A DNA stretch of 64,000 bases from Oscillospiraceae bacterium (GTDB taxonomy: Bacteria > Bacillota > Clostridia > Oscillospirales > Ruminococcaceae). Location: the NCBI GenBank assembly GCA_017435565.1, contig JAFSEU010000002.1:53832-117831 (forward strand). Direction: 5' to 3'. The position numbers and the translations under genes were made by a program. This document shows positions 9,451-16,822 of this stretch, in pieces. The notes beneath the pieces were generated by a model. The model did no database searches. It was not told the DNA's origin and saw nothing but the letters and a program-made list of their open reading frames with translations. Within the stretch, counting starts at the first letter, position 1. Each line of letters begins with the position of its first letter.

Positions 9451-9795
9451 TTAGCGAATTTTGCTCTTAACCTTAGCAGCCTTACCAACTCTGCCGCGGA
9501 GATAATAAAGCTTAGCTCTGCGTACCTTACCGGAACGTACGAGCTCAACCTTTTCAACAACGGGAGAGTGAACAGGGAATACTCTTTCCATACCGCAGCC
9601 GTGTGCAACACGTCTTACAGTAAATGTTTCGTTGATTCCGCCGTGTTTCTTTGCGATGACAGTTCCTTCAAAAATCTGAATTCTTGTCTTGTCACCTTCC
9701 TGAATTCTAACGTGTACCTTTACGGTATCGCCGACATTAACTTCGGGTGCGTTAGTCTTCAGAGAGCTGTCGCTGATGAGTCTTAATGCGTCCAT
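9451..9795 (-). CDS. rplS: 50S ribosomal protein L19
   Basis: The 114-residue protein matches L19 over its full length, with [13 protein letters not shown], the [12 protein letters not shown] segment, TFTVRR and the basic [15 protein letters not shown]-terminus. The AGGAGG ribosome binding site at about 9802-9807 fixes the ATG at 9795; the frame stays open far upstream, but that is untranslated leader. The gene has its own strong promoter and a leader of about 150 bases, and is followed by a short terminator before lepB. Confidence 0.96.
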   Translation of the reverse strand: MDALRLISDSSLKTNAPEVNVGDTVKVHVRIQEGDKTRIQIFEGTVIAKKHGGINETFTVRRVAHGCGMERVFPVHSPVVEKVELVRSGKVRRAKLYYLRGRVGKAAKVKSKIR

Positions 9796-9947
9796 TGATT
9801 TTTCCTCCTGATTTTTCGGGATATTCATACGCGCGCTGTATATTAAAAAGAGCCGCCAGTGGACTATCCGCCTTAATGATAATATATTGTCATTAAAGCC
9901 CAATGCCCAGTGCTTGAGGACAAACAAAAAGCATCGGATTTAAATGC
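9796..9947 (-). promoter_or_regulatory. Long structured 5' leader of rplS
   Basis: About 150 bases separate the promoter from the L19 start. The leader contains a hairpin with arms TTAATGA and TCATTAA around an AT-rich loop, flanked by GC-rich blocks (9846-9867 and 9897-9912) that could pair. L19 leaders that bind their own protein are known in Firmicutes (Rfam L19_leader). I cannot confirm a match to that model by eye, so the leader may be an autoregulatory element or simply a long untranslated region. Confidence 0.4.
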
Positions 9948-9953
9948 GCTAAT

Positions 9954-9982
9954 ATTATAACACAAACTATTTTTTTTTGCAA
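9954..9982 (-). promoter_or_regulatory. Strong sigma-A promoter for rplS
   Basis: TTGCAA (9977-9982) and a perfect TATAAT (9954-9959) are separated by 17 bases that include an A-tract, on the minus strand, just past the DUF2344 stop. Confidence 0.8.
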
Positions 9983-9989
9983 GTATTTT

Positions 9990-10652
9990 TTATAAAAAAT
10001 CGCTGTTATCCGAGCAAATTATGCGATTTCTTTCAATTTTCACAGTTTCATCGGAAATCTCGGCGTGTTTTATGAACATATCCACAAGAAGATTCGGGTT
10101 ATAGTTTTTCTCGTTACCCGACGGTGCTTTGATTTTCAGAACAAATTCATCGTTAATTTCATATTTGGTCATTATTTCAAAGACGGGCTTTATATCAACA
10201 AAAATCTGTTTTTTCTTCTTGTTGAATTTTTCAGCGATAAGTTCATCCTGTGAATAAAATACGTCGAATTTACTTTCAAGCTCGCTTGAATTCAAGGATT
10301 TCGACTTGATTCTTACAGTATATTCACTGGCAATTATATCAGTATTACTGTGAACAGGCGGTGCCGCACTTACAACTTTAAGCCCATCAGGCAATACTGC
10401 GTTAAGCCTATCCTTTACGATTTCCGGGGAAATATCCTCAGTAAGCTTGAAATCCATGGTTTCCACTTTACTTTCAAAACCAAGCGACAGAGGCAAAGCG
10501 AAAGTCAGATAAGCATGGGGATTAAAACCTTCGGTATATTTAATCGGCAGATTGCTGCGGCGCAATGCACGCTGCATGAATCTGTTTAAATCCAGATGGG
10601 ACATATAGCTTACACGCCCGACTTTTGTAAACTGTACTCTGATTTTATTCAA
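9990..10652 (-). CDS. DUF2344 (TIGR03936) radical-SAM-linked protein
   Basis: The 220-residue protein begins KIRVQFTKVGRVSYMSHLD and continues with GFNPHAYLTFALPLSLG, the hallmark of the TIGR03936/DUF2344 family. This family accompanies, or is fused to, TIGR03960 radical SAM proteins. It overlaps that partner by 8 bases, so the two are co-translated and probably act together. The reaction is unknown. In many Clostridia the pair sits beside rng-rplU-rpmA; here it lies between murI and rplS. Confidence 0.88.
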   Translation of the reverse strand: MNKIRVQFTKVGRVSYMSHLDLNRFMQRALRRSNLPIKYTEGFNPHAYLTFALPLSLGFESKVETMDFKLTEDISPEIVKDRLNAVLPDGLKVVSAAPPVHSNTDIIASEYTVRIKSKSLNSSELESKFDVFYSQDELIAEKFNKKKKQIFVDIKPVFEIMTKYEINDEFVLKIKAPSGNEKNYNPNLLVDMFIKHAEISDETVKIERNRIICSDNSDFL

Positions 10653-12486
10653 AGCATTTACCTCCGATACATTTTGCTACGCCGCAGCCGGAGCATTTCT
10701 GTCTGCAGTTTGGTGTTGTTACGGCGTTCAAAGCATTAAGGTTTTCCTTAGCAAGGAATACCTTGTCAACATAATAATCAAGGTGATCCCACGGCATTTT
10801 TTCCAAATATTCTCTGCGGCGGTTTGCGTAGAAGGCAACATCAATTCCGGCGAGCTCAAAAGCTCTTTCCCATTTTTCATAATCAAAAAATTCGCTCCAG
10901 CTGTCGAATTTACAGCCAAGCTTATACGCTTCGTATATAGCTTTTCCGACTCTTCGATCGCCTCGTGCGAGCAAAGCTTCGAGAATGCTTGTATCAGGTT
11001 TATGCTTTGAGCAAGAAATCTTCTTTGATTTTATTGATGAGAGAAGAAGCTCCTGCTTATGCATAATTTCTTCTCTGGTTGCCTGTGGTTCGAACTGAAA
11101 AGGTGTAAAAGGCTTGGGAACGAAGGTTGCCGTACTGATAGAAATCTTCACCTGCTGACCTTTTTTGCGGTTTTCGACTGTATAATACAAATCAACAACG
11201 CGCTGTGCAAGCTCAGCAATGCCGACAATGTCTTCGTCGGTTTCGTGTGGTAAACCAATCATAAAATACAGCTTCACAGAAGAATATCCGCCTTCAAAAG
11301 CAGTACGGCAGGTGCGCATCAGTTCTTCCTCAGTAACGTTTTTGTTAATAACATCACGCAGGCGCTGGGTTCCTGCTTCGGGAGCAAAAGTCAGCGTTGA
11401 TTTGCGTACTGTTGTAATTTTGTCAAGAAGCTCTTTACTGAAGTTATCAACACGAAGCGAAGGAAGCGAAAGATTTATCTGCTTTGATTCTGTATAATCA
11501 AGCAAACCACTGAGCATCGGCTCTATCTGTGAATGGTCGCTCGTTGAGAGAGACACAAGCGAAACCTCGTCATAACCCGTGTTTTCGCAAAGCGTTCTTG
11601 TCTGAGAGACAATTTTTTCCACGCTTTTTTCACGAAAAGGGCGATACAGAAATCCCGCCTGGCAGAATCTGCATCCCCTGATACATCCTCGCAGAACTTC
11701 TACAGAAACTCTGTCATGGACAATTTCGGTAAAAGGCACAACAAAGTTATCGGGATAAAATGCATTATCAAGAGAATTTACAATGCGTTTTTTAACAGGC
11801 ATCGGAGCATTATCAATCGGAGCGATGTCAGCAATTGTTCCGTCTTCGTTATAGCTTATATCATACAGCGAAGGAACATATATTCCTTCAATCTGTGAAA
11901 CAGCCTTTAAAAATTCTGTTTTAGTAGAGCCTTGTTTTTTATGCTCTGCATATAAATCCATAAACTCAAGCTCTACTTCTTCACCGTCACCTAAAATAAA
12001 AAAATCAAAAAAGTCGGCAAGCGGCTCGGGGTTGCAGGCGCACGGACCGCCAGCACATACAATGTTTTTAAGCTCGTCTCCCCTATCCTTTGCAAGAATC
12101 GGAATCTGAGCCAATTTAAGCATATTGAGAATATTTGTGTACGAAAGTTCATATTGCAGGGTAAATCCGATAAAATCAAAATCCTTTACAGGCTGCAGAT
12201 TTTCAAGCGAATAAAGTGGAATATCATTTTCAAGCATAAGCTTTTCAAAATCCGGCCAGGGTGCGAAAACACGTTCACAACGGTAATTTTCGCGGGAATT
12301 TATAAGGGAATAAAGAATTTTCATTCCTAAGTGCGACATTCCGATGTCATAGCTGTCGGGAAAGCAGAATGCAAAGCTGACGTCTGTGGAATAAATATCC
12401 TTAACAATCGCACCCGGCTCACCGCCGATATATCTTGCAGGCTTCTGTGCCTTTAGAAGAATTGATTCAATTTTTTCTCTGAGCAT
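10645..12486 (-). CDS. TIGR03960 family B12-binding-type radical SAM protein
   Basis: The 613-residue protein has an N-terminal B12-binding-like Rossmann region (about 1-200), with CAGGPCACNPEPLADFFDF and GDGEE typical of this group. A radical SAM core follows, with the [4Fe-4S] motif CIRGCRFCQAGF near residue 265. The C-terminal end is cysteine-rich (CRQKCSGCGVAKC) and could hold a further metal site. The TIGR03960 reaction is not known to me; an RNA or ribosome modification has been suspected from context. It overlaps its DUF2344 partner and follows murI by 19 bases. Confidence 0.9.
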   Translation of the reverse strand: MLREKIESILLKAQKPARYIGGEPGAIVKDIYSTDVSFAFCFPDSYDIGMSHLGMKILYSLINSRENYRCERVFAPWPDFEKLMLENDIPLYSLENLQPVKDFDFIGFTLQYELSYTNILNMLKLAQIPILAKDRGDELKNIVCAGGPCACNPEPLADFFDFFILGDGEEVELEFMDLYAEHKKQGSTKTEFLKAVSQIEGIYVPSLYDISYNEDGTIADIAPIDNAPMPVKKRIVNSLDNAFYPDNFVVPFTEIVHDRVSVEVLRGCIRGCRFCQAGFLYRPFREKSVEKIVSQTRTLCENTGYDEVSLVSLSTSDHSQIEPMLSGLLDYTESKQINLSLPSLRVDNFSKELLDKITTVRKSTLTFAPEAGTQRLRDVINKNVTEEELMRTCRTAFEGGYSSVKLYFMIGLPHETDEDIVGIAELAQRVVDLYYTVENRKKGQQVKISISTATFVPKPFTPFQFEPQATREEIMHKQELLLSSIKSKKISCSKHKPDTSILEALLARGDRRVGKAIYEAYKLGCKFDSWSEFFDYEKWERAFELAGIDVAFYANRRREYLEKMPWDHLDYYVDKVFLAKENLNALNAVTTPNCRQKCSGCGVAKCIGGKCFE

Positions 12487-12505
12487 AAATATAATATCCT
12501 GTTTC

Positions 12506-13318
12506 TTAATAATTTTCTATGTTTAAAGCGGTAATTTTATTGTTTTCACCGCCGAGTATCATATCGGCAAATGATATCATTTTCTTTGCACAGTCACTGA
12601 CAAAAAATTCACAAACCGATGTGTTGTCTGCGTCACAAAGCATATTGCTGTCAAGCAGCAGTTCACGCAGCTGACAGGCAGTTTCATAGGCGGGATTGAC
12701 GTAATTGATGTTATCTCCCAAATAACGTCTGATGGCGTTAATCAGAAGCGGATAGTGGGTACAGCCTAATATTAACGTATCAATATCAAGCGGCTTGAAA
12801 TATGAGAGATAGTGCTCAACGACACCGTCAGTCAGTTTCGTATCAAACAAGCCTTCTTCTGCAAACGGCACAAAAAGCGGACAAGCTTTTCCAAAAACTG
12901 AAATCTGTGAATCGATTCTGTTTATCATTTTAGCGTGAACACCACTTTGAATTGCTCCGTCGGTGCCGATAATTCCGATTCTTTTATTCTTTGTGACATT
13001 GCACGCTGTCTTTACTCCTGCATCAATCACACCGATTACGGGAATGTCTTCGTCAAGCGCCGATTCAAACAGAGCATAAGCGCTTGCAGTATTGCAGGCG
13101 ATAACTATAGCTTTTACTTCCTTTGTTTTCAAAAAGCGTATTATCTGGCGGACATAACGCATTACGGTATCCTTGGATTTTGAACCGTAGGGTACTCTTG
13201 CGGTATCACCGAAATATACAACGTTTTCATTTGGCATCAACGTTCTGATTTCTTTCAGAACAGTAAGGCCTCCGATGCCCGAATCAAAAACACCGATAGG
13301 TGAATTGTGATTTGTCAT
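12506..13318 (-). CDS. murI: Glutamate racemase
   Basis: MurI makes D-glutamate for peptidoglycan. The 270-residue protein has IGVFDSGIGGLTVL at the N-terminus and both catalytic cysteines, Cys75 in IACNTAS and Cys186 in LGCTHYP. A TGGAGGCG ribosome binding site and a consensus promoter precede it. It is the first gene of a short operon with the radical SAM/DUF2344 pair, an association with no obvious metabolic reason. Confidence 0.95.
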   Translation of the reverse strand: MTNHNSPIGVFDSGIGGLTVLKEIRTLMPNENVVYFGDTARVPYGSKSKDTVMRYVRQIIRFLKTKEVKAIVIACNTASAYALFESALDEDIPVIGVIDAGVKTACNVTKNKRIGIIGTDGAIQSGVHAKMINRIDSQISVFGKACPLFVPFAEEGLFDTKLTDGVVEHYLSYFKPLDIDTLILGCTHYPLLINAIRRYLGDNINYVNPAYETACQLRELLLDSNMLCDADNTSVCEFFVSDCAKKMISFADMILGGENNKITALNIENY

Positions 13319-13352
13319 TCAAACGCCTCCAATCTGCTACATAAGTAAAATA

Positions 13353-13381
13353 ATTATACTATTTTTTGATAAATAAGTCAA
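13353..13381 (-). promoter_or_regulatory. Sigma-A promoter for murI
   Basis: TTGACT (13376-13381) and TATAAT (13353-13358) have a 17-base spacer on the minus strand. The -35 directly abuts the stop codon of the M50 protease gene upstream. Confidence 0.75.
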
Positions 13382-13382
13382 G

Positions 13383-13943
13383 CTAAACCGACTCATCTGA
13401 TATAAGCGAAAGCAATACTATATAGAATATCGTAACAATGACCGAAAAATTCAGCATATTACTTACCGACAGAATTGCAATGAATGCTACCGTATATATT
13501 ATAAATACAGCGATTTTGATGTGATCGGTAACATTTATGAAGATATCAAGTATATCTCCTCCGTCAAATCCTTCAAGCGGAATTATGCTGTACAGCGCTA
13601 TCGCAATACATATTTTTGAAATATCACTATTATATGGCGCAAATACAAAAAAAGCCGCTGCATTTGCAAGAGGACCGGCCGCAGCAACAAAAAGCCTTTT
13701 TGAATTATTTATATCGTCATAAAGTTGGGCTTTTATGTTAATACCAATTGCACTGAAAACAATTTTAGAAATCTTACCGCCGCAGATTTTTATTGCAGCA
13801 ATATGTCCAAACTCATGCAAGGTCAGCACCAAAATAAGCTTTAACACAAAATCAATTTCATTGAACATTGAAACTATGCAAATCAGAAAAAAGAATCCGA
13901 AGCTGATTTTAATTTGGTGACCGTGAATTTCAAAACAAAGCAT
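13383..13943 (-). CDS. M50 site-2-type intramembrane metalloprotease (SpoIVFB-like)
   Basis: The 186-residue, very hydrophobic protein has the zinc motif HEFGH near residues 43-47, inside a membrane helix, and a second motif EGFDGGDIL near 128 that replaces the usual NPDG-type ligand site. It is a compact M50 family member, close in size and layout to the catalytic core of SpoIVFB, which processes pro-sigma K in Bacillus. With sigma G and SpoVM in the same window a sporulation role is plausible but unproven. It overlaps a small membrane protein by 14 bases, in the position SpoIVFA has in Bacillus. Confidence 0.8.
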   Translation of the reverse strand: MLCFEIHGHQIKISFGFFFLICIVSMFNEIDFVLKLILVLTLHEFGHIAAIKICGGKISKIVFSAIGINIKAQLYDDINNSKRLFVAAAGPLANAAAFFVFAPYNSDISKICIAIALYSIIPLEGFDGGDILDIFINVTDHIKIAVFIIYTVAFIAILSVSNMLNFSVIVTIFYIVLLSLISDESV

Positions 13944-14196
13944 TTTTTATATACTCCGTTATTTGAACAAACGCATCTTTGACAGAAATAGCTTCAATTC
14001 TTGCAATGTAAAGCATAACGTGAGAATAAATATCGTTTTGTGCAAATTTCAAAATTATAAGAACAAATATAAATACAGCGCAAAAGACGGCTTCGCAGAG
14101 CAGAATGTCAAAAAAAGTCATCTGTGCGCTTATGCTTTGATATTTACTTCTGCGCCGTCTTCTGCGCGCTTCATAGTCATATTCAGCAGTATTCAT
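13930..14196 (-). CDS. Small single-pass membrane protein before the M50 protease
   Basis: From the ATG with a GGAGGTG ribosome binding site (14196), the product has 88 residues. It has a short N-terminal region with a stretch of arginines, one strong transmembrane helix (about 25-50), and an amphipathic C-terminal end. By topology the basic N-terminus stays in the cytoplasm. It overlaps the M50 gene by 14 bases. SpoIVFA-type regulators are also single-pass proteins encoded just upstream of an M50 protease, but I see no LytM domain here, so any equivalence is positional only. Confidence 0.65.
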   Translation of the reverse strand: MNTAEYDYEARRRRRRSKYQSISAQMTFFDILLCEAVFCAVFIFVLIILKFAQNDIYSHVMLYIARIEAISVKDAFVQITEYIKNALF

Positions 14197-14266
14197 AACA
14201 ACACCTCCACAGTTTACCAATCCTAATAGATTTATACTGAAAAGAGGTATGAATTATGACCGTAAT

Positions 14267-15082
14267 TTAACACATTGACTTACGGATATAGTCAAACTGT
14301 TTATTCAACATCAAAATATCGATATTTCCGTTTTGGTCAAAAGCGGTTGACTCAATTGTAAAGGTATCACTATAACCGGTTTTTTTGATGAAGACAAAAA
14401 ATTCATCAAATTCAATGTTTCCCATACCGATTGGCAAAGTTTTCAGATTTGCCCAGTCCAAATATCCACCGCTGTAGTCATTTATATGATAATGCCTTAT
14501 GCAATTATTTTTATATAAATATGAAAATTCTTCTGAATATAATAAATCAAGCTGATTGTGAAAAGCAGCCATTTTGGTATCAAAAACAAAGTGCACATCG
14601 CTATATTCATTTACAAGCTGCTTCCAACGCAGCATAGGGTCTTTATAATTGCACACAACGTTTTCAATAAGCAAATCAAGCGAATAGCTTTTTGCTATGC
14701 AAAGCAATTTCGGATAATTCATAAGATTATTCTCGAAATTTCTGTCAGAGGTCAGCCCATCCCACAAATGCAGAACAAGCTTTTGTGCTCCAATATTATT
14801 CGCAAGACGACAATTGATTTCAAAAAGCCGCAGTGTGTCAGCAACATTCTGAGAAAGGCTGATTTTTTCGCCGATATGCTTTTCACAATGCATAACAGGA
14901 AACGAAACTTCAAGCGATTTTAAAAATGCACTCAATTCGCCAATTTTTTCGTACCAGGTGCTGTACATCATAAATTCAAATCCGTCACAGCATAGTTTGT
15001 CCTTCAATGAACCGAGAAGATAAAAGTCGCGGTTATTAGGTCTCCCAATCAGCGCACCTGTTGAACATAAAACTTTACACAT
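14267..15082 (-). CDS. TIM-barrel sugar isomerase / AP-endonuclease-2 superfamily protein
   Basis: The 271-residue protein shows the xylose-isomerase-like TIM-barrel pattern. Visible pieces are a strand ending in MHCEKH, KLVLHLWDG, LLIENVVCNY with a candidate metal-ligand Glu, HFVFDTKMAAF, RHYHINDYSGGYLDW, LPIGMGNIEFDEF and FTIESTAF. The Glu/Asp/His/Glu set fits a divalent metal site. The substrate could be a sugar phosphate, an inositol derivative or abasic DNA; sequence does not decide. It lies between a serine-rich lipoprotein and the M50 pair, probably on one transcript. Confidence 0.7.
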   Translation of the reverse strand: MCKVLCSTGALIGRPNNRDFYLLGSLKDKLCCDGFEFMMYSTWYEKIGELSAFLKSLEVSFPVMHCEKHIGEKISLSQNVADTLRLFEINCRLANNIGAQKLVLHLWDGLTSDRNFENNLMNYPKLLCIAKSYSLDLLIENVVCNYKDPMLRWKQLVNEYSDVHFVFDTKMAAFHNQLDLLYSEEFSYLYKNNCIRHYHINDYSGGYLDWANLKTLPIGMGNIEFDEFFVFIKKTGYSDTFTIESTAFDQNGNIDILMLNKQFDYIRKSMC

Positions 15083-15091
15083 AATTACATC

Positions 15092-15649
15092 TTAATAAAA
15101 TTCAGTCCAGCCATCGCTATGAGAACTCTCTGAGCTTTGTGCAGAGTCAGATTCTAAGGCTGATTCAGAATCAGCATCCGACTCAGAATGTGATGCACTC
15201 ACAGACTCATTTTTGCTCTCATCGTCAGTAGTTTCAGATTCGCTCGTAGTCACACTGCTGTCATCATCAAAAGGCTCGCTGACCTGAGAATCACCTTCAG
15301 ACTGCGGTACTTCATTATCCCAATCATCATAAATATCATTTGAAAAATTATCTGGATTTTCAAAGCTTTCACTCACAGAAAAATCAGATTGTGACGCTGG
15401 TTCATCAGAATAATCACTATCTACCTTTGTTGTGTAAGCATCGCCGATATTTTGCGAAATATTTTCATTCGATGTTGACTGATTTTCCGACGCTGAAAAG
15501 CTGCTCTGAAAAACATCATCAGAACTATCATTTATCGCAGATTTCGAGTTTTCTTCATTGTCCGTGCATGATGAAAAAAATAAAGACATAAACAATGCTG
15601 AAAACAATATTAATTTAATGAATCTATTTGATATTTTTACGTTAGACAT
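15092..15649 (-). CDS. Serine/aspartate-rich low-complexity lipoprotein
   Basis: The 185-residue protein has an N-terminal signal with lipobox FFSSC near residue 28. Nearly the whole mature part is low-complexity Ser/Asp/Glu (for example SESETTDDESKNES and SESDADSESALESDS) and ends DGWTEFY. It resembles surface Ser-Asp stalks, but there is no folded domain and no cell-wall sorting signal. The GGGGGAA ribosome binding site and a promoter at 15702-15730 are clear, and it leads the TIM-barrel/membrane protein/M50 operon. Function unknown. Confidence 0.75.
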   Translation of the reverse strand: MSNVKISNRFIKLILFSALFMSLFFSSCTDNEENSKSAINDSSDDVFQSSFSASENQSTSNENISQNIGDAYTTKVDSDYSDEPASQSDFSVSESFENPDNFSNDIYDDWDNEVPQSEGDSQVSEPFDDDSSVTTSESETTDDESKNESVSASHSESDADSESALESDSAQSSESSHSDGWTEFY

Positions 15650-15701
15650 TCAGATTCCCCCGTCATACAAATATTTACGAAGATAATTCACACTGAACAA
15701 A

Positions 15702-15730
15702 ATTATACCACATCCGAATCATTATTTCAA
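15702..15730 (-). promoter_or_regulatory. Sigma-A promoter for the lipoprotein-M50 operon
   Basis: TTGAAA (15725-15730) and TATAAT (15702-15707) lie 17 bases apart on the minus strand, about 50 bases upstream of the lipoprotein start and just past the spoVM terminator. Confidence 0.75.
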
Positions 15731-15736
15731 GGGCTT

Positions 15737-15768
15737 AAAAAAAGTGCCGCAGATTATATCTGCGGCAC
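15737..15768 (-). terminator. Terminator after spoVM
   Basis: An 11-bp perfect stem (15744-15754 with 15758-15768) has a 3-base loop and is followed by seven T on the minus strand. It ends transcription 10 bases past the spoVM stop. Confidence 0.9.
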
Positions 15769-15778
15769 ATCCAAAACG

Positions 15779-15868
15779 TTATGTACAGTCTTCATCTTTT
15801 TTGATTTTAAAAATCAGTCTGAAAAAACCAGAAAGCACCTTTGGGCTTTTGATTACAACGATTTTCAT
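15779..15868 (-). CDS. spoVM: SpoVM, 29-residue spore coat assembly peptide
   Basis: This 29-codon gene encodes MKIVVIKSPKVLSGFFRLIF followed by a short charged end (KIKKDEDCT). It aligns without gaps to Bacillus SpoVM as I remember that peptide: M1, K2, I6, K7, P9, K10, L12, G14 and R17 are shared. Pro9 is the residue that keeps the helix shallow so it can sense the curvature of the forespore membrane, where SpoVM anchors SpoIVA. A GGAGGTG ribosome binding site lies 9 bases before the ATG and a terminator follows directly. Its position just downstream of prpC-prkC-rsgA matches the Bacillus locus. Confidence 0.85.
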   Translation of the reverse strand: MKIVVIKSPKVLSGFFRLIFKIKKDEDCT

Positions 15869-15932
15869 AAAGCTATACACCTCCGATATTTTGTTTATAC
15901 ATTATATTCCAAGGTGTGCGAATAGGTGAAAA

Positions 15933-16820
15933 CTAAATTTCCCAATCCTTCAGTTGCTTGGCTTCATCATACATAGTGCAGTAACTTGAATGACGGCATT
16001 TAGAAATCAGACCTTTGTTAACAGCTTCGATAACCTTGCATCCAAGCTCAGTTGTGTGCGAACAGTCGCGGAAACGACAAGCGTGTGAAAACTGCTCAAA
16101 TTCTTCAAAGCAAAATGCAAGCTCGTCTTTTTTTATGATATCATATCGGTTGGTATCAAAAGTTGAGAACCCCGGAGTATCTGCGACATAGCCGCCACAA
16201 GGCAGCTTAAACAGACTGACGCTTCTTGTCGTGTGACGTCCCCTGCCGAGCTTTTTACTGATTTGTGCAGTAGTAATGCCAAAATTGCCAAGATAATTCA
16301 GCAAGGTTGATTTACCGACACCGCTGTTACCTGTAAAGGCAGATATCTTTCCGGACATCAACGCAAGAATCTCATCCTTTGTTTTTTGGCTTGAATAATC
16401 CACACAGATAATTCTGATATTTGTTTTTGAATATATATCAATAATATCCTGCGCAGCTTTCAAATCAAGCTTTGTAAGAACAATCACAGGAGTTATGGAT
16501 TTGTGACTCGCAACTGCAAGAAATTTATCAAGAAGCAGAAAATTTGGTGAAGGTTCACACGATGAAACAACAAAAAACAAAATATCAAGATTTGAAAGCG
16601 GCGGTCTGATAATCGAGTTTTTGCGTTCCAAAACTTCGGATATTACATCATCATATGTGACATTTACTCTATCGCCGACATTTATAGTCTGCTCATTCTT
16701 TCTGAAAACGCCTCTTGGCTTGCACTGAACAATTTGAGCGCCTCCCTCAGACTCTACATCGTAGAGTCCGGAGGAAGCGCCTATAACTAATCCGTTTACA
16801 ATTTTATATTCCATATACAA
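15933..16820 (-). CDS. rsgA: Ribosome small-subunit GTPase RsgA
   Basis: RsgA (CpgA/YloQ) is a circularly permuted GTPase that acts in 30S maturation. The 295-residue protein has an N-terminal OB domain, G4 TKLD, G1 GNSGVGKSTLL near 170, G3 DTPGFS near 218, and the C-terminal zinc knuckle with CRFRDCSH and nearby Cys/His. It starts 2 bases downstream of prkC. In Bacillus the same order prpC-prkC-cpgA is found and the GTPase is a PrkC substrate, so control by phosphorylation is possible here. Confidence 0.94.
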   Translation of the reverse strand: MYMEYKIVNGLVIGASSGLYDVESEGGAQIVQCKPRGVFRKNEQTINVGDRVNVTYDDVISEVLERKNSIIRPPLSNLDILFFVVSSCEPSPNFLLLDKFLAVASHKSITPVIVLTKLDLKAAQDIIDIYSKTNIRIICVDYSSQKTKDEILALMSGKISAFTGNSGVGKSTLLNYLGNFGITTAQISKKLGRGRHTTRSVSLFKLPCGGYVADTPGFSTFDTNRYDIIKKDELAFCFEEFEQFSHACRFRDCSHTTELGCKVIEAVNKGLISKCRHSSYCTMYDEAKQLKDWEI

Positions 16821-16822
16821 TT

